Position numbers and translations under genes: made by a program
From: Streptomyces canus
GTDB taxonomy: Bacteria > Actinomycetota > Actinomycetes > Streptomycetales > Streptomycetaceae
Assembly (NCBI RefSeq): GCF_001514145.1
Contig: NZ_KQ948658.1
Coordinates: 861,274 to 925,273, forward strand
Direction of reading: 5' to 3'
Length of the DNA stretch: 64,000 nucleotides
Shown here: positions 16,492-24,837 of the stretch, one piece after another
Position numbering within the stretch: the first letter of the stretch is position 1
How the letters are laid out: every line of letters starts with the position of its first letter
The notes under the pieces: generated by a model
Database searches by the model: none
The model's input: only the letters and a program-made list of their open reading frames with translations
Told to the model about the DNA's origin: nothing

Positions 16492-16782
16492 GTGACGGTG
16501 GGCCCGGTTGGCGATGGCGTGGCCCACGAACAGGTAGACCACCGCTGCCAGACCGTAGCCCGCGACCACCCGGGCCCAGGCCTCGTCGAAGGTGAAGAGG
16601 TCGTAGGACCAGCCGGCGAGCCAGCGAGCGGCGTCGTGGATGAACTGCACGAAGTCGTTCGCACGGTTGGCGTCCAGCAGGTACATCAGGATCCACAGGC
16701 CCAGAATGAGGGCCATGATGTCGGCGACGACCGCTATGACCGTCCCGGCTGAGTTGGCACCACGTCGCGTATGAGCGGACAT
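16489..16782 (-). CDS. Small membrane protein with two transmembrane helices
   Basis: A 97-residue protein. Helix 1 is about residues 13-36 (AGTVIAVVADIMALILGLWILMYLL with N-terminal basic residues), and helix 2 is about 70-90 (VVAGYGLAAVVYLFVGHAI). An amphipathic DAARWLAGWSYDLF segment lies between them. It has a His-rich C-terminus (NRAHRH). No known function. It is encoded convergently with the prenyltransferase-like gene. Confidence 0.75.
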   Translation of the reverse strand: MSAHTRRGANSAGTVIAVVADIMALILGLWILMYLLDANRANDFVQFIHDAARWLAGWSYDLFTFDEAWARVVAGYGLAAVVYLFVGHAIANRAHRH

Positions 16783-16822
16783 GGTGTTCGAATGGCCGCG
16801 AATTCCCCGGCGAAACCTGGCG

Positions 16823-17833
16823 TCACGCGTTGAGTTCCGCCAGCACCCGCAGCGATTCCTGGTCCGGGGCCAGCGCCAGCAGGTCCGTCACCGGCCCCTT
16901 GCGCCACGACTCCAGCCGCTCGGCGATGCGTTCGCGCGGTCCGACCAGGGAGATCTCGTCGGCGAAGGCGTCCGGCACGGCGAGCACGGCCTCCTCGCGG
17001 CGGCCCTCGAGGAACAGCCGCTGGATCCTGCGCGCCTGCTCCTCGTACCCCATGCGGGCCATCAGATCGGCGTGGAAGTTACGGGCCGCGTGGCCCATTC
17101 CGCCGATGTAGAAGCCCAGCATCGTCTTGACCGGCAGCAGCCCTTCGGCCACGTCGTCGCAGACCCGCACCTGCGCCATGGGGGCGACGAGGAAGCCCTC
17201 CGGAGCCTCGGCGAGCGAGGTCTCGTAGACCTCGGGCCGGTTCGGCGACCAGTACAACGGCAGCCAGCCGTCCGCGATCCGGGTCGTCTGGGCGATGTTC
17301 TTCGGCCCCTCGGCGCCCAGCAGGATCGGCAGATCGGCGCGCAGGGGATGGGTGATCGGCTTGAGCGCCTTGCCGAGCCCGGTGCCCTCCGGCCCCCGGT
17401 AGGGGTGGGAGTGGAAGCGGCCGTCCAGCTCGACCGGCGCCTGCCTCCTGAGGACCTGCCGTACGACGTCGACGTACTCCCGGGTCGCGGTCAGCGGCGA
17501 CTTGGGGAACGGACGGCCGTACCAGCCCTCGACGACCTGCGGCCCGGACAGCCCGAGGCCCAGCATGACCCGCCCGCCGGAGAGATGGTCCAGAGTGAGG
17601 GCGTGCATGGCGGTCGTGGTGGGGGAGCGGGCGGCCATCTGGGCAACGGCCGTACCCAGCCTGATCGTCGACGTCCGCGCCGCGATCCAGGTGAGCGGTG
17701 TGAACACGTCCGACCCCCACGACTCGGCCGTCCACACCGAGTGATAGCCGAGCCGCTCGGCCTCCTGGGCCAGCGGCACATGGCGGGGGTCGGGGCCGCG
17801 GCCCCAGTAGCCGAGCGCAAGACCGAGTCGCAC
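16823..17833 (-). CDS. LLM-class F420-dependent oxidoreductase
   Basis: A 336-residue TIM-barrel flavin/F420 enzyme of the luciferase-like monooxygenase superfamily. Characteristic segments are LGLALGYWG at the N-terminus, EAERLGYHSVWTAESWGSD, then IRLGTAVAQMAARSPTTTAM, DHLSGGRVMLGLGLSG, and PILLGAEGPKNIAQTTRIADGW. It probably uses coenzyme F420H2, common in Streptomyces, though FMN cannot be excluded. GTG 17833 is preceded by AGGAGG. It stands alone between a membrane protein and a terminator hairpin. Confidence 0.92.
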   Translation of the reverse strand: MRLGLALGYWGRGPDPRHVPLAQEAERLGYHSVWTAESWGSDVFTPLTWIAARTSTIRLGTAVAQMAARSPTTTAMHALTLDHLSGGRVMLGLGLSGPQVVEGWYGRPFPKSPLTATREYVDVVRQVLRRQAPVELDGRFHSHPYRGPEGTGLGKALKPITHPLRADLPILLGAEGPKNIAQTTRIADGWLPLYWSPNRPEVYETSLAEAPEGFLVAPMAQVRVCDDVAEGLLPVKTMLGFYIGGMGHAARNFHADLMARMGYEEQARRIQRLFLEGRREEAVLAVPDAFADEISLVGPRERIAERLESWRKGPVTDLLALAPDQESLRVLAELNA

Positions 17834-17886
17834 GACGCCTCCTGACGACACGTCAGATCCGTGGGAGCGCTCGCGAATGTACGGCA

Positions 17887-17919
17887 ACGGCCCCCCGCCC
17901 GGAAGGGGCGAGGGGCCGT
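17887..17919 (-). terminator. Hairpin terminator
   Basis: Arms ACGGCCCC (17887-17894) and GGGGCCGT (17912-17919) enclose a 17-base loop with further internal pairing. It lies 18 bases after the stop of the minus-strand DUF5336-like gene, between it and the oxidoreductase start. There is no T-run, as is usual in high-GC actinobacteria. Confidence 0.6.
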
Positions 17920-17937
17920 CCTACGACCTCGAAGGGC

Positions 17938-18774
17938 TCAGCCGCGCTGGATGCCGCTCGTGTCCTGCAGCACGCCACGACGGCCGTCCTGCGTCTGGGC
18001 GACCAGACCCGGACCGCGCTGCTCGACGGCCAGGTACCAGGTGCCCGGCGCGAGTTCGGCGATCGGCGTCGGCGAACCGTCCTCCGCGAACAGCGGGCGC
18101 GGCACCGGCACGGCGAACCAGAACGGCGAGAACTCCGCGGCCGGCGGCTGCGGGGCCTGCGGCTGGGGCTGCGCGCCGAACGGCTGCCCCGGCTGCGGCT
18201 GACCGCCGTAGGGCTGCTGACCCTGCGGCCCGGGCTGCTGCCCCGGCTGCTGGGCACCCGGGTAGCCGTAACCACCGGGCGGCTGGGCGCCGTAGGGCTG
18301 CGGCTGGGGCGGCTTGGGGGCCGGGACGAGGCCGGCCTGGAGCGCGGGGACGAGCGGGGTGGCGACGGCGGCCGCGGCCATGACCAAGGTGGCGACGAGA
18401 GCGAGGATCAGTCCGATACCGGCGCTGACCGTGTCCGCACTGGAGCCGTAGTCCGCGGCGCTCAGCGGGTCGAACACGTTCCCGAGCGCGCTCCAGGCGG
18501 CGAACACCGTGAACGCGGCACCGACTTGGCCGAGGTCGAGCCCCGCCACCTTGGGCAGCTGCGGCAGGCCGCGCGACAGAACGACAAGAACGGCGCCGAT
18601 GATGCCCGCGAGGACAACCCCCATCACGACCGGGCCGCTCGCCCAGGCGCTGGGCAGGTCGGCGTCGTCGGGGGCTCCGTCGACCGAGTAGAGATCAAGG
18701 AACGACGCGATGAACAGCAACACCGCTGCACCGATCACCACGCCGTCGCCTCGAGTGAGGGAGCGGATATTCAC
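17938..18774 (-). CDS. DUF5336-like membrane protein with Pro/Gln-rich middle
   Basis: A 278-residue protein. Four transmembrane helices lie in the first half (VVIGAAVLLFIASFLDLY; VVMGVVLAGIIGAVLVVL; VGAAFTVFAAWSALG; GIGLILALVATLVMAAAAV). A low-complexity P/Q/G-rich linker of about 55 residues follows (repeats of QPGQ, PYG, AQP). The C-terminal domain starts at FWFAVPVPRPLF and contains TWYLAVEQRGPGLVAQ. The C-terminal part resembles a small beta domain seen on Streptomyces surface or cell-wall proteins. No enzymatic motif. GTG start at 18774. Confidence 0.78.
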   Translation of the reverse strand: MNIRSLTRGDGVVIGAAVLLFIASFLDLYSVDGAPDDADLPSAWASGPVVMGVVLAGIIGAVLVVLSRGLPQLPKVAGLDLGQVGAAFTVFAAWSALGNVFDPLSAADYGSSADTVSAGIGLILALVATLVMAAAAVATPLVPALQAGLVPAPKPPQPQPYGAQPPGGYGYPGAQQPGQQPGPQGQQPYGGQPQPGQPFGAQPQPQAPQPPAAEFSPFWFAVPVPRPLFAEDGSPTPIAELAPGTWYLAVEQRGPGLVAQTQDGRRGVLQDTSGIQRG

Positions 18775-18859
18775 TTCAAGTCCTTCGTAGGTCGTCTCGT
18801 CGTCGGTAGACCCTATCGTCCGCCCGGCGGAGCGTACGACGGGATCAGCGCACTGATCC

Positions 18860-19762
18860 TCACCCGCGCAGGAAACTCACCAATCCGTCAGAGATTCCTT
18901 GCGCGGCCTTCTGTCGCCAGGCCCCGTTCGTGAGCAGGGCCGCGTCCTTGCTGTCGCGCATGTTGCCGCATTCGATGAACACCTTGGGAACCTTTGAGAG
19001 GTTGAGGCCGCCCAGGTCGGTGCGGGTGTCCAGTCCGGTGCCGTCGCCGATGTAGTTGGAGGGGTTCGTGCCCGTCGCGCGTCCGAAGTCGTGCGCGATG
19101 CGCTCGCCGAGTCGGGCGGAAGGGGCGACGATCCCACGGGTGTCGGCGATGCCCTGGTGGACGCGGCCGGGAAGGATCACGTGGTAGCCGCGCTGCCCGG
19201 CGCTCGCGCCGTCCGCGTGGATCGACACCACCGCGTCGGCCTTCGCGCTGTTGCCGATCCTGGCCCGCTCGTCCACGCACGGGCCGTAGGGCCGGTCGCC
19301 GTCCTGGGTCAGTTTCACCGTCGCGCCGTGCTTCTCCAGCAGCGTGCGCAGCCGGTGGGCGACGTCGAGGGTGAACTTCGCCTCCGCGTAACCGTCGTTG
19401 GTCGACGTCCCCGTCGTATCGCACTCCTTGCGGTTCGTACCGATGTCCACCTTGCGGTTGATCTCGGCCGTGTGCCGGAAGTTGGTGAGGTTGTGTCCGG
19501 GGTCGATGACGACGACCTTGCCCCGGAGCGAGCCGAGCGGCTTCTTGTCCTCGGCGGTGGTGGAGGAGACAGTCGGCGGAGCGCTCGCCCGCGGACTCGC
19601 CGCGGCCGTCGTCCCGCCGCCGTCGGCCGCCCCGCTCACCCCCGCGTACACCAGCCACCCGAGCAGCGCACCCGGCACGAGCACGGCGAGGGCGAGGGTC
19701 AGCGGGCGGCGCCGGGGGCGGCGGGGCTGGGGGGAATCGAGTTCAGGGCCTGCGTACGACAC
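18860..19762 (-). CDS. N-acetylmuramoyl-L-alanine amidase (Amidase_3), exported
   Basis: A 300-residue zinc peptidoglycan amidase that cuts between MurNAc and L-Ala. It has one N-terminal hydrophobic segment (LTLALAVLVPGALLGWLVYAG, residues about 21-41), then a Ser/Thr/Ala linker, then the catalytic domain. The zinc site is visible: His in VVVIDPGHNL, Glu in YAEAKFTLDVA, and His in VVSIHADGA. The catalytic Glu lies in KVFIECGNMRD. Two cysteines (KECDTT, GPCVDE) may form the disulfide known in mycobacterial Rv3717-type amidases, which it resembles. Probably acts outside the membrane in wall turnover or division. GTG start. Confidence 0.92.
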   Translation of the reverse strand: MSYAGPELDSPQPRRPRRRPLTLALAVLVPGALLGWLVYAGVSGAADGGGTTAAASPRASAPPTVSSTTAEDKKPLGSLRGKVVVIDPGHNLTNFRHTAEINRKVDIGTNRKECDTTGTSTNDGYAEAKFTLDVAHRLRTLLEKHGATVKLTQDGDRPYGPCVDERARIGNSAKADAVVSIHADGASAGQRGYHVILPGRVHQGIADTRGIVAPSARLGERIAHDFGRATGTNPSNYIGDGTGLDTRTDLGGLNLSKVPKVFIECGNMRDSKDAALLTNGAWRQKAAQGISDGLVSFLRG

Positions 19763-19784
19763 GTCTGCGACTCTAACCGCGCTC

Positions 19785-20438
19785 TCAGATCCCCGCCCGC
19801 ACCCGCCGCAACACCCGCAGCGAGTCGGTCGCCGAGACCTCGGTGAAGGCGCCGGAGGCGAGGGCCCGGAGGTAGACCCGGTAGGGCGCCTGCCCGGTGA
19901 ACTCGTCCTCCGGCTCGGGGAACACGTCGTGGATGACGAGCAGGCCGCCCTCGGCCACGTGGGGGACCCAGCCCTCGTAGTCGGCGTTCGCGTGCTCGTC
20001 GGTGTGGCCGCCGTCGATGAAGACCAGGCCGAGAGGGGAGCCCCAGATCTTCGCGATCTGGGGAGAACGACCGACCAGGGCGACCACGTGCTCCTCCAGC
20101 CCGGCCCGGTGCAGGGTCCTGCGGAAGGTGGGCAGCGTGTCCATCAGCCCGAGCTCGGCGTCCACCGTCTCCGGATCGTGGTAGTCCCACCCCGGCTGCT
20201 GCTCCTCGCTGCCGCGATGGTGATCGACGGTCAGCGCGGTGACCCCGGCCTCCCGGGCCGCGTCGGCCAGCAGAATCGCGGACCGGCCACAGTACGTACC
20301 GACCTCCAGGAGCGGCAGCCCGAGCCGCCCGGCGTCCAGAGCGGCTTCATGGAGGGCCAGCCCCTCACCCAGGGGCATGAACCCCTTGGCGGCCTCGAAG
20401 GCGGCGAGGATCTCGGGCTTGGGTGCGGCCGCGGCCAT
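19785..20438 (-). CDS. Class I SAM-dependent methyltransferase (O-methyltransferase-like)
   Basis: A 217-residue protein with SAM motif I LLEVGTYCGRSAILLA (residues about 44-59) and acidic VTALTVDHHRGSEEQ. The post-III block LVFIDGGHTDEHANADYEGW follows, with FIDGGH typical of CmoA/TylF-like methyltransferase family 24 members. The HDVF segment offers a metal-type ligand set. ATG 20438 has GAGAGGAAA seven bases upstream. It is next to the amidase on the same strand with only 22 bases between, so the two may be cotranscribed. Substrate unknown. Confidence 0.85.
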   Translation of the reverse strand: MAAAAPKPEILAAFEAAKGFMPLGEGLALHEAALDAGRLGLPLLEVGTYCGRSAILLADAAREAGVTALTVDHHRGSEEQQPGWDYHDPETVDAELGLMDTLPTFRRTLHRAGLEEHVVALVGRSPQIAKIWGSPLGLVFIDGGHTDEHANADYEGWVPHVAEGGLLVIHDVFPEPEDEFTGQAPYRVYLRALASGAFTEVSATDSLRVLRRVRAGI

Positions 20439-20895
20439 GGGTTTCCTCTCGGTCGTACGTGTGGGCAGACGTCGTACGACCGCCATGCCGCCGCACGCCT
20501 CTCCGGACGCCCCATGCTGCCGCACCCTTCGGCGGGCGGGGGACAGGGGGTGGGGAACGTAACGTACGAGGCGTGGTGTGGGTGTTCCGGTGCCGCTCGG
20601 CGCCAGGTTGGCAGACGGCTGACGCCTACGCCGAGGCCGGGTTCACGGCCGTCGACAGGACGTGTGCTGGGCGAGGGCCTGACGGCGTACGCCGGTCCGG
20701 ACCTGGCGGCTGTAGGTCGTCGTCCCGGCACCGGACGCCGGGCGGGCGTCGGTCGGACGGGCGCCTGTCCCGGTCGGCCCGGCCGTCGTGCGGGCCGGGG
20801 CCGAGGCCCGGCATCGCGGCCGTTTCCGAGGGCGCTGCCGAGTGCGGCGGTGGGTTGTTCGGTCCTACGTCCTTCCGTGCGCCCCCGACGCGACA
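20439..20895. other. Intergenic region without a supported gene
   Basis: About 450 bases between the methyltransferase promoter side and the terminator of the DHA2 transporter. Frames are open because of the high GC content, but none has a ribosome site plus a credible protein. The long plus-strand frame that runs through here is the antisense of the neighbouring genes. I see no RNA motif or repeat. Confidence 0.5.
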
Positions 20896-20923
20896 CATCC
20901 CCGCCCTGGGGTGGGCGGGGATG
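20896..20923 (-). terminator. Strong hairpin terminator
   Basis: A perfect 11-base stem, CATCCCCGCCC / GGGCGGGGATG, with the six-base loop TGGGGT. It sits 20 bases beyond the stop of the minus-strand DHA2 transporter, the right place for its terminator. Confidence 0.75.
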
Positions 20924-20942
20924 CGTACCGGCTTCGTGTCGG

Positions 20943-22676
20943 TCAGGCGGTGACCGTCTCGCCCGGCAGGGCCAGGTCGAGGTCGATCGCGCGGTCGTCG
21001 CCCGCGTGGGTGGCCGAGGAGGCCAGGGGGCCGTGGCCGGTGGCGCGGGCGGCGAGGACGTAGGCGCCCTGGGCGGGGACGGTGAGGACGTACGTGCCGT
21101 CGTCACCGGACAGGGTCGCCCCCGCCTGCCGCCCCCGCCGGTCGATCAACGTGACCTTGGCCCGGGGCACCGGCGTGCCCGCGGCGTCCAGGACGCGGCC
21201 ACGGAAGCCACGCAGCACCTCGTCGGCCCGCTCGATCACCGCGTCCTCCTCGCTGCTCGCACGCAGCTGCGGCGCCCGGTTCGGCTTCGGCAGGAACAGG
21301 GCCATCAGCAGCCCGACCGCCACCGCGCCGGTCGCGATCAGGAAGGACACCCGGAACCCGTGCATGGTCGGTATCGCGACGCCCCCGACGTTGTTCGCCG
21401 TGTTCGCCAGCACCATGCCGATCACGGCGCTGGACACGGACGTACCGATGGAGCGCATCAGCGTGTTGAGCCCGTTCGCCGCCCCCGTCTCCGAGGCCGG
21501 GACCGCGCCCACGATCAGCGCGGGCAGGGAGGAGTAGGCGAGCCCGATGCCCGCGCCGAGGACCACCGCGATGACGAGGCTCTGCCAGGCCGCGCTCATG
21601 AGGCCCAGCCCGGCGCCGTAGCCGATCGCGATGATCAGCATGCCGAGGATGAGGGTGAACTTGGGGCCGTACTTCGCCGACAGCCGGGCGTAGACGGGCG
21701 CCGTGACCATCATCGTCAGGCCCAGCGGAGCGACCAGCAGGCCCGCGACGACCATCGACTGGCCGAGGCCGTAGCCGGTCGCCTTCGGGAGCTGGAGCAG
21801 CTGGGGAAGGACGAGCGAGACGACGTAGAACGAGACGCCCACCATGATCGACGCCAGGTTGGTGAAGAGGACCGCCGGGCGGGCGGTGGTGCGCAGGTCG
21901 ACCAGGGGGGCCTTGACCCGCAGCTCCATGACGCCCCACAGGAGGAGGACGACGGCCGACGCGGCGAACAGGCCGAGCGTGGTGCCGGAGGACCAGCCCC
22001 AGTCGCTGCCCTTGGTGATCGGCAGGAGGAAGAGGACCAGGCCGGCGGAGAGGCCGATCGCGCCCAGGACGTCGAAGGTGCCCTCGGCACGCGCCGGGGA
22101 CTCGGGAACGACGAGGAGGGTGAGGGCGATGGCGAGCGCGCCGATGCCCGCGGCGCCGTAGAAGAGGGCGTGCCAGTCGGCGTGCTGGGCGATCAGTGCC
22201 GCGAGGGGCAGCGCGAGGCCGCCGCCGACGCCGATCGAGGAGCTCATCAGGGCCATGGCCGAGCCGAGCTTCTCGCGGGGCAGCATGTCCCGCATGAGGC
22301 CGATGCCGAGGGGGATCGCGCCCATCGCGAAGCCCTGGAGGGTGCGGCCGGCGATCATCGTGAGCAGGTCGCTGGTGAGGGCGCTGACCAGGGCGCCCAC
22401 GACCATGACGGCGAGGCTGAGGATGAGCATGCGGCGCTTGCCGTACAGGTCGCCGAGGCGGCCCATGATCGGGGTGGCGACGGCGCCCGAGAGCAGGGTG
22501 GACGTCAGGACCCAGGTGGCGTTGGCGGGCGCGGTGTCCAGCAGTTGCGGCAGGTCCTTGATGACCGGGACGAGCAGGGTCTGCATCACCGCGACCACGA
22601 TGCCCGCGAAGGCGAGCACCGGGACGACAGCGCCGGACGCTCTCCGGGTGGGCTGGTCGGTCGGCGTGTGCGTCAT
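20943..22676 (-). CDS. DHA2-family MFS transporter with C-terminal carboxypeptidase-regulatory-like domain
   Basis: A 577-residue drug:H+ antiporter-2 type permease, predicted to have 14 membrane helices. The MFS signature GRLGDLYGKRRM lies in the loop between helices 2 and 3, and motif C-like GVGGGLALPLAALI follows. After helix 14 (FLIATGAVAVGLLMALF), about 90 residues form a soluble C-terminal domain: RGRVLDAAGTPVPRAKVTL, then GDDGTYVLTVPAQGAYVLAARATG. This is the beta-sandwich pattern of the carboxypeptidase-regulatory-like (CarboxypepD_reg/SdrD-B) domain. Its role on a permease is unclear. It is divergent from another DHA2 gene, with a 136-base AT-richer gap and no regulator gene adjacent. 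Confidence 0.92.
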   Translation of the reverse strand: MTHTPTDQPTRRASGAVVPVLAFAGIVVAVMQTLLVPVIKDLPQLLDTAPANATWVLTSTLLSGAVATPIMGRLGDLYGKRRMLILSLAVMVVGALVSALTSDLLTMIAGRTLQGFAMGAIPLGIGLMRDMLPREKLGSAMALMSSSIGVGGGLALPLAALIAQHADWHALFYGAAGIGALAIALTLLVVPESPARAEGTFDVLGAIGLSAGLVLFLLPITKGSDWGWSSGTTLGLFAASAVVLLLWGVMELRVKAPLVDLRTTARPAVLFTNLASIMVGVSFYVVSLVLPQLLQLPKATGYGLGQSMVVAGLLVAPLGLTMMVTAPVYARLSAKYGPKFTLILGMLIIAIGYGAGLGLMSAAWQSLVIAVVLGAGIGLAYSSLPALIVGAVPASETGAANGLNTLMRSIGTSVSSAVIGMVLANTANNVGGVAIPTMHGFRVSFLIATGAVAVGLLMALFLPKPNRAPQLRASSEEDAVIERADEVLRGFRGRVLDAAGTPVPRAKVTLIDRRGRQAGATLSGDDGTYVLTVPAQGAYVLAARATGHGPLASSATHAGDDRAIDLDLALPGETVTA

Positions 22677-22812
22677 GTGTGCGAGGCCTCCGGGCCTGGA
22701 AGATCGGGTTACGTGTGGCTTGAACTACGTATGCATGGGCAACTATTCCGATGCTTCGGCGTACTAACGATTTCTTTATATTCTCTTGGGGAAGCGGAGC
22801 CGGGTTGAGAGC

Positions 22813-24246
22813 ATGACGGCCATGCTCGAAGCCGCTGAAGTCGCCCGAAGACCCCGCCGTCCCCGGTCGGCGCCGCCCGCCTGGCTGGTGGTGGCGCTGG
22901 CCTGCGCGGGCCAGTTCCTGGTCGTGCTCGACGTCTCCGTCGTCAATGTGGCGCTGCCGTCCATGCGCGCCGACCTGGGCATGAGCGAGTCCGGCCTGCA
23001 GTGGGTCGTGAACGCCTACTCCATCGCCTTCGCCGGGTTCATGCTCCTCGGCGGCCGGGCCGGTGACCTCTACGGCCGCAAGCGGATGTTCCTGGTCGGC
23101 CTCGGCCTGTTCACGGCGGCCTCGCTGGCCGGCGGGCTGGCCCAGGGGGACGCCCAGCTGCTGATCGCGCGGGCCGTGCAGGGGCTGGGCGCGGCCGTCC
23201 TGGCGCCCGCGACGCTGACCATCGTCACCTCGGCCGTCCCGGAGGGGGCCGCCCGGGCCCGGGCCATCGCCACCTGGACGGCCGTCGGCGCGGGCGGCGG
23301 CGCCGCGGGCGGATTCGTCGGCGGACTCCTGGTGGACACCCTGTCCTGGCGCTGGGTGCTGCTGATCAACGTGCCCGTCGGCGCGCTGGTCCTGCTGGGC
23401 TCGCTGCTGTGGCTGACCGAGAGTCGCAGCGGGGACGGGCGGCGCCTCGACCTGCCGGGAGCGCTGCTGGTCACCGGGGGACTGGCGGTACTGGCGTACG
23501 GCATCTCGCAGACCGAGGCCGAGGGGTGGACGGCGGCCGCCACCCTGCTCCCGCTGGCCGCCGGGCTCGCGCTGGTAGGGGGCTTCCTCCTCGTCGAGTC
23601 CCGTACGGCCGCCCCGCTGATGCCCCTCGGGCTGCTGAGGGTGCGGGCGGTGGCGTCGGCGAACGCGGCGATGTTCCTGAGCGGCTCCGCGATGTTCTCG
23701 ATGTGGTTCTTCATGACGCTCTACGCCCAGAACGTCCTCGGCTACTCACCCCTGGCCGCAGGAGCCGCACTGATCCCGACCTCGCTGGCGATCGTGGTCG
23801 GCTCGAAACTCGCCCCGCTCTTCATGCGCCGGCTCGGGGCGCGGTGGGTGGCGGTGCTCGGCACGACGGTCGCGGTCGCCGGGTTCGCCTGGCAGTCGAC
23901 GATGACCGCGGACGGCGCCTATGTGACCGCGATCATGTGTCCCGGGATCCTGATGATGCTGGGCGCCGGCCTCGCGGTGACCCCGCTCGCCTCGCTGGCC
24001 ACGTCCGGGGCGGCGCCGGGTGAGGCCGGGCTGGTGTCGGGACTGGTCAACACCTCGCGCACGATGGGCGGCTCACTGGGGCTCGCCGTCCTGTCGACGC
24101 TGGCGGCGGCGCGGACGGGGGGTGTGGCCTCGCCGGAGGCGCTGACGGAGGGCTACGCGCTGGCGTTCCGGGTGGGGACGGGGCTGCTGCTCTGCGGGGT
24201 GGTGCTGATGCTGGCCTGGCTGCCGAGAAAGATCTCCGCGAACTGA
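22813..24246 (+). CDS. DHA2-family MFS transporter
   Basis: A permease of about 477 residues with 14 predicted transmembrane helices. Motif A is GGRAGDLYGRKRMF (loop 2/3), motif C-like AVGAGGGAAGGFVGG is in helix 5, and the DHA2 helix-1 motif is LDVSVVNVALP. The likely function is proton-driven efflux of drugs or metabolites. I chose ATG 22813; an upstream TTG at 22786 follows a possible -10 (TATATT, 22777-22782), so it would lie at the transcript start. It is divergent from the other DHA2 gene. The substrate is unknown. Confidence 0.92.
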   Translation: MTAMLEAAEVARRPRRPRSAPPAWLVVALACAGQFLVVLDVSVVNVALPSMRADLGMSESGLQWVVNAYSIAFAGFMLLGGRAGDLYGRKRMFLVGLGLFTAASLAGGLAQGDAQLLIARAVQGLGAAVLAPATLTIVTSAVPEGAARARAIATWTAVGAGGGAAGGFVGGLLVDTLSWRWVLLINVPVGALVLLGSLLWLTESRSGDGRRLDLPGALLVTGGLAVLAYGISQTEAEGWTAAATLLPLAAGLALVGGFLLVESRTAAPLMPLGLLRVRAVASANAAMFLSGSAMFSMWFFMTLYAQNVLGYSPLAAGAALIPTSLAIVVGSKLAPLFMRRLGARWVAVLGTTVAVAGFAWQSTMTADGAYVTAIMCPGILMMLGAGLAVTPLASLATSGAAPGEAGLVSGLVNTSRTMGGSLGLAVLSTLAAARTGGVASPEALTEGYALAFRVGTGLLLCGVVLMLAWLPRKISAN

Positions 24247-24297
24247 GGCAACGGTCCGGGCGGCTCATGGACTCCTTCAGACATCTAGGAGGTGCCC

Positions 24298-24837
24298 ATG
24301 GGGGATCGGAAACAGGCTCGGGACGAGGAGTTCCAGAGCTTTGTCATCGGCCGCTGGCCGCGGCTGATGCGGACGGCATTTCTCCTCACGGGGGAGCAGC
24401 ACGCCGCGGAGGACCTGGTCCAGTCGACGCTCGAACAGGCATATGTGGCCTGGCGCAGGGTCGGCTCGGCGGACGATCCGGAGGCGTATGTACGGCGCGT
24501 GATGATCAACGCGCACGCACGCAAGCACCGCAGGAAGCTCAGGGAGTTCCTGGCGCGGGGGGACGACTCGGGCCTGGTGCGCGAGATCGCCGACACCGGT
24601 GACCGCATCGCCCAGGCCGACGACCGCAGTGCCCTGCTGACGGCGCTGGCCCAACTGCCGCCCCGGCAGCGGGAGGCGGTGGTCCTGCGGTACTGGGAGG
24701 ACCTGACCGAGACACAGACGGCCGAGGCGATGGGCTGCTCGGTCGGCTCGGTGAAGAGCAACGCGGCCAAGGGGATCGCGAAACTTCGCGCCATACCCGG
24801 ACTGGCCGACATGGCGACGCAGGGAGGGCGGAAGTGA
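24298..24837 (+). CDS. SigE-family ECF RNA polymerase sigma factor
   Basis: A 179-residue group IV sigma factor. Region 2 contains LMRTAFLLTGEQHAAEDLVQ and TLEQAYVAWRRV. Region 4 holds LPPRQREAVVLRYWEDLTE and the HTH TQTAEAMGCSVGSVKSNAAK. This is the arrangement of the actinomycete SigE/TIGR02983-like family. ATG 24298 is preceded by AGGAGG. Its stop overlaps the next gene's start by one base, which encodes a membrane protein fitting an anti-sigma or sensor partner. Confidence 0.93.
   Translation: MGDRKQARDEEFQSFVIGRWPRLMRTAFLLTGEQHAAEDLVQSTLEQAYVAWRRVGSADDPEAYVRRVMINAHARKHRRKLREFLARGDDSGLVREIADTGDRIAQADDRSALLTALAQLPPRQREAVVLRYWEDLTETQTAEAMGCSVGSVKSNAAKGIAKLRAIPGLADMATQGGRK

Noticed and set aside
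17938..18774. P/Q/G codon repeats in the DUF5336-like gene as a DNA tandem repeat
   Set aside because: The repeats are irregular and explained by a low-complexity protein linker.
19398..22808. A plus-strand open frame of over 1100 codons
   Set aside because: It is antisense to the amidase, methyltransferase and DHA2 genes. The protein is repetitive Arg/Gly/Asp-rich, as expected from reversed high-GC codons. No ribosome site or domain.
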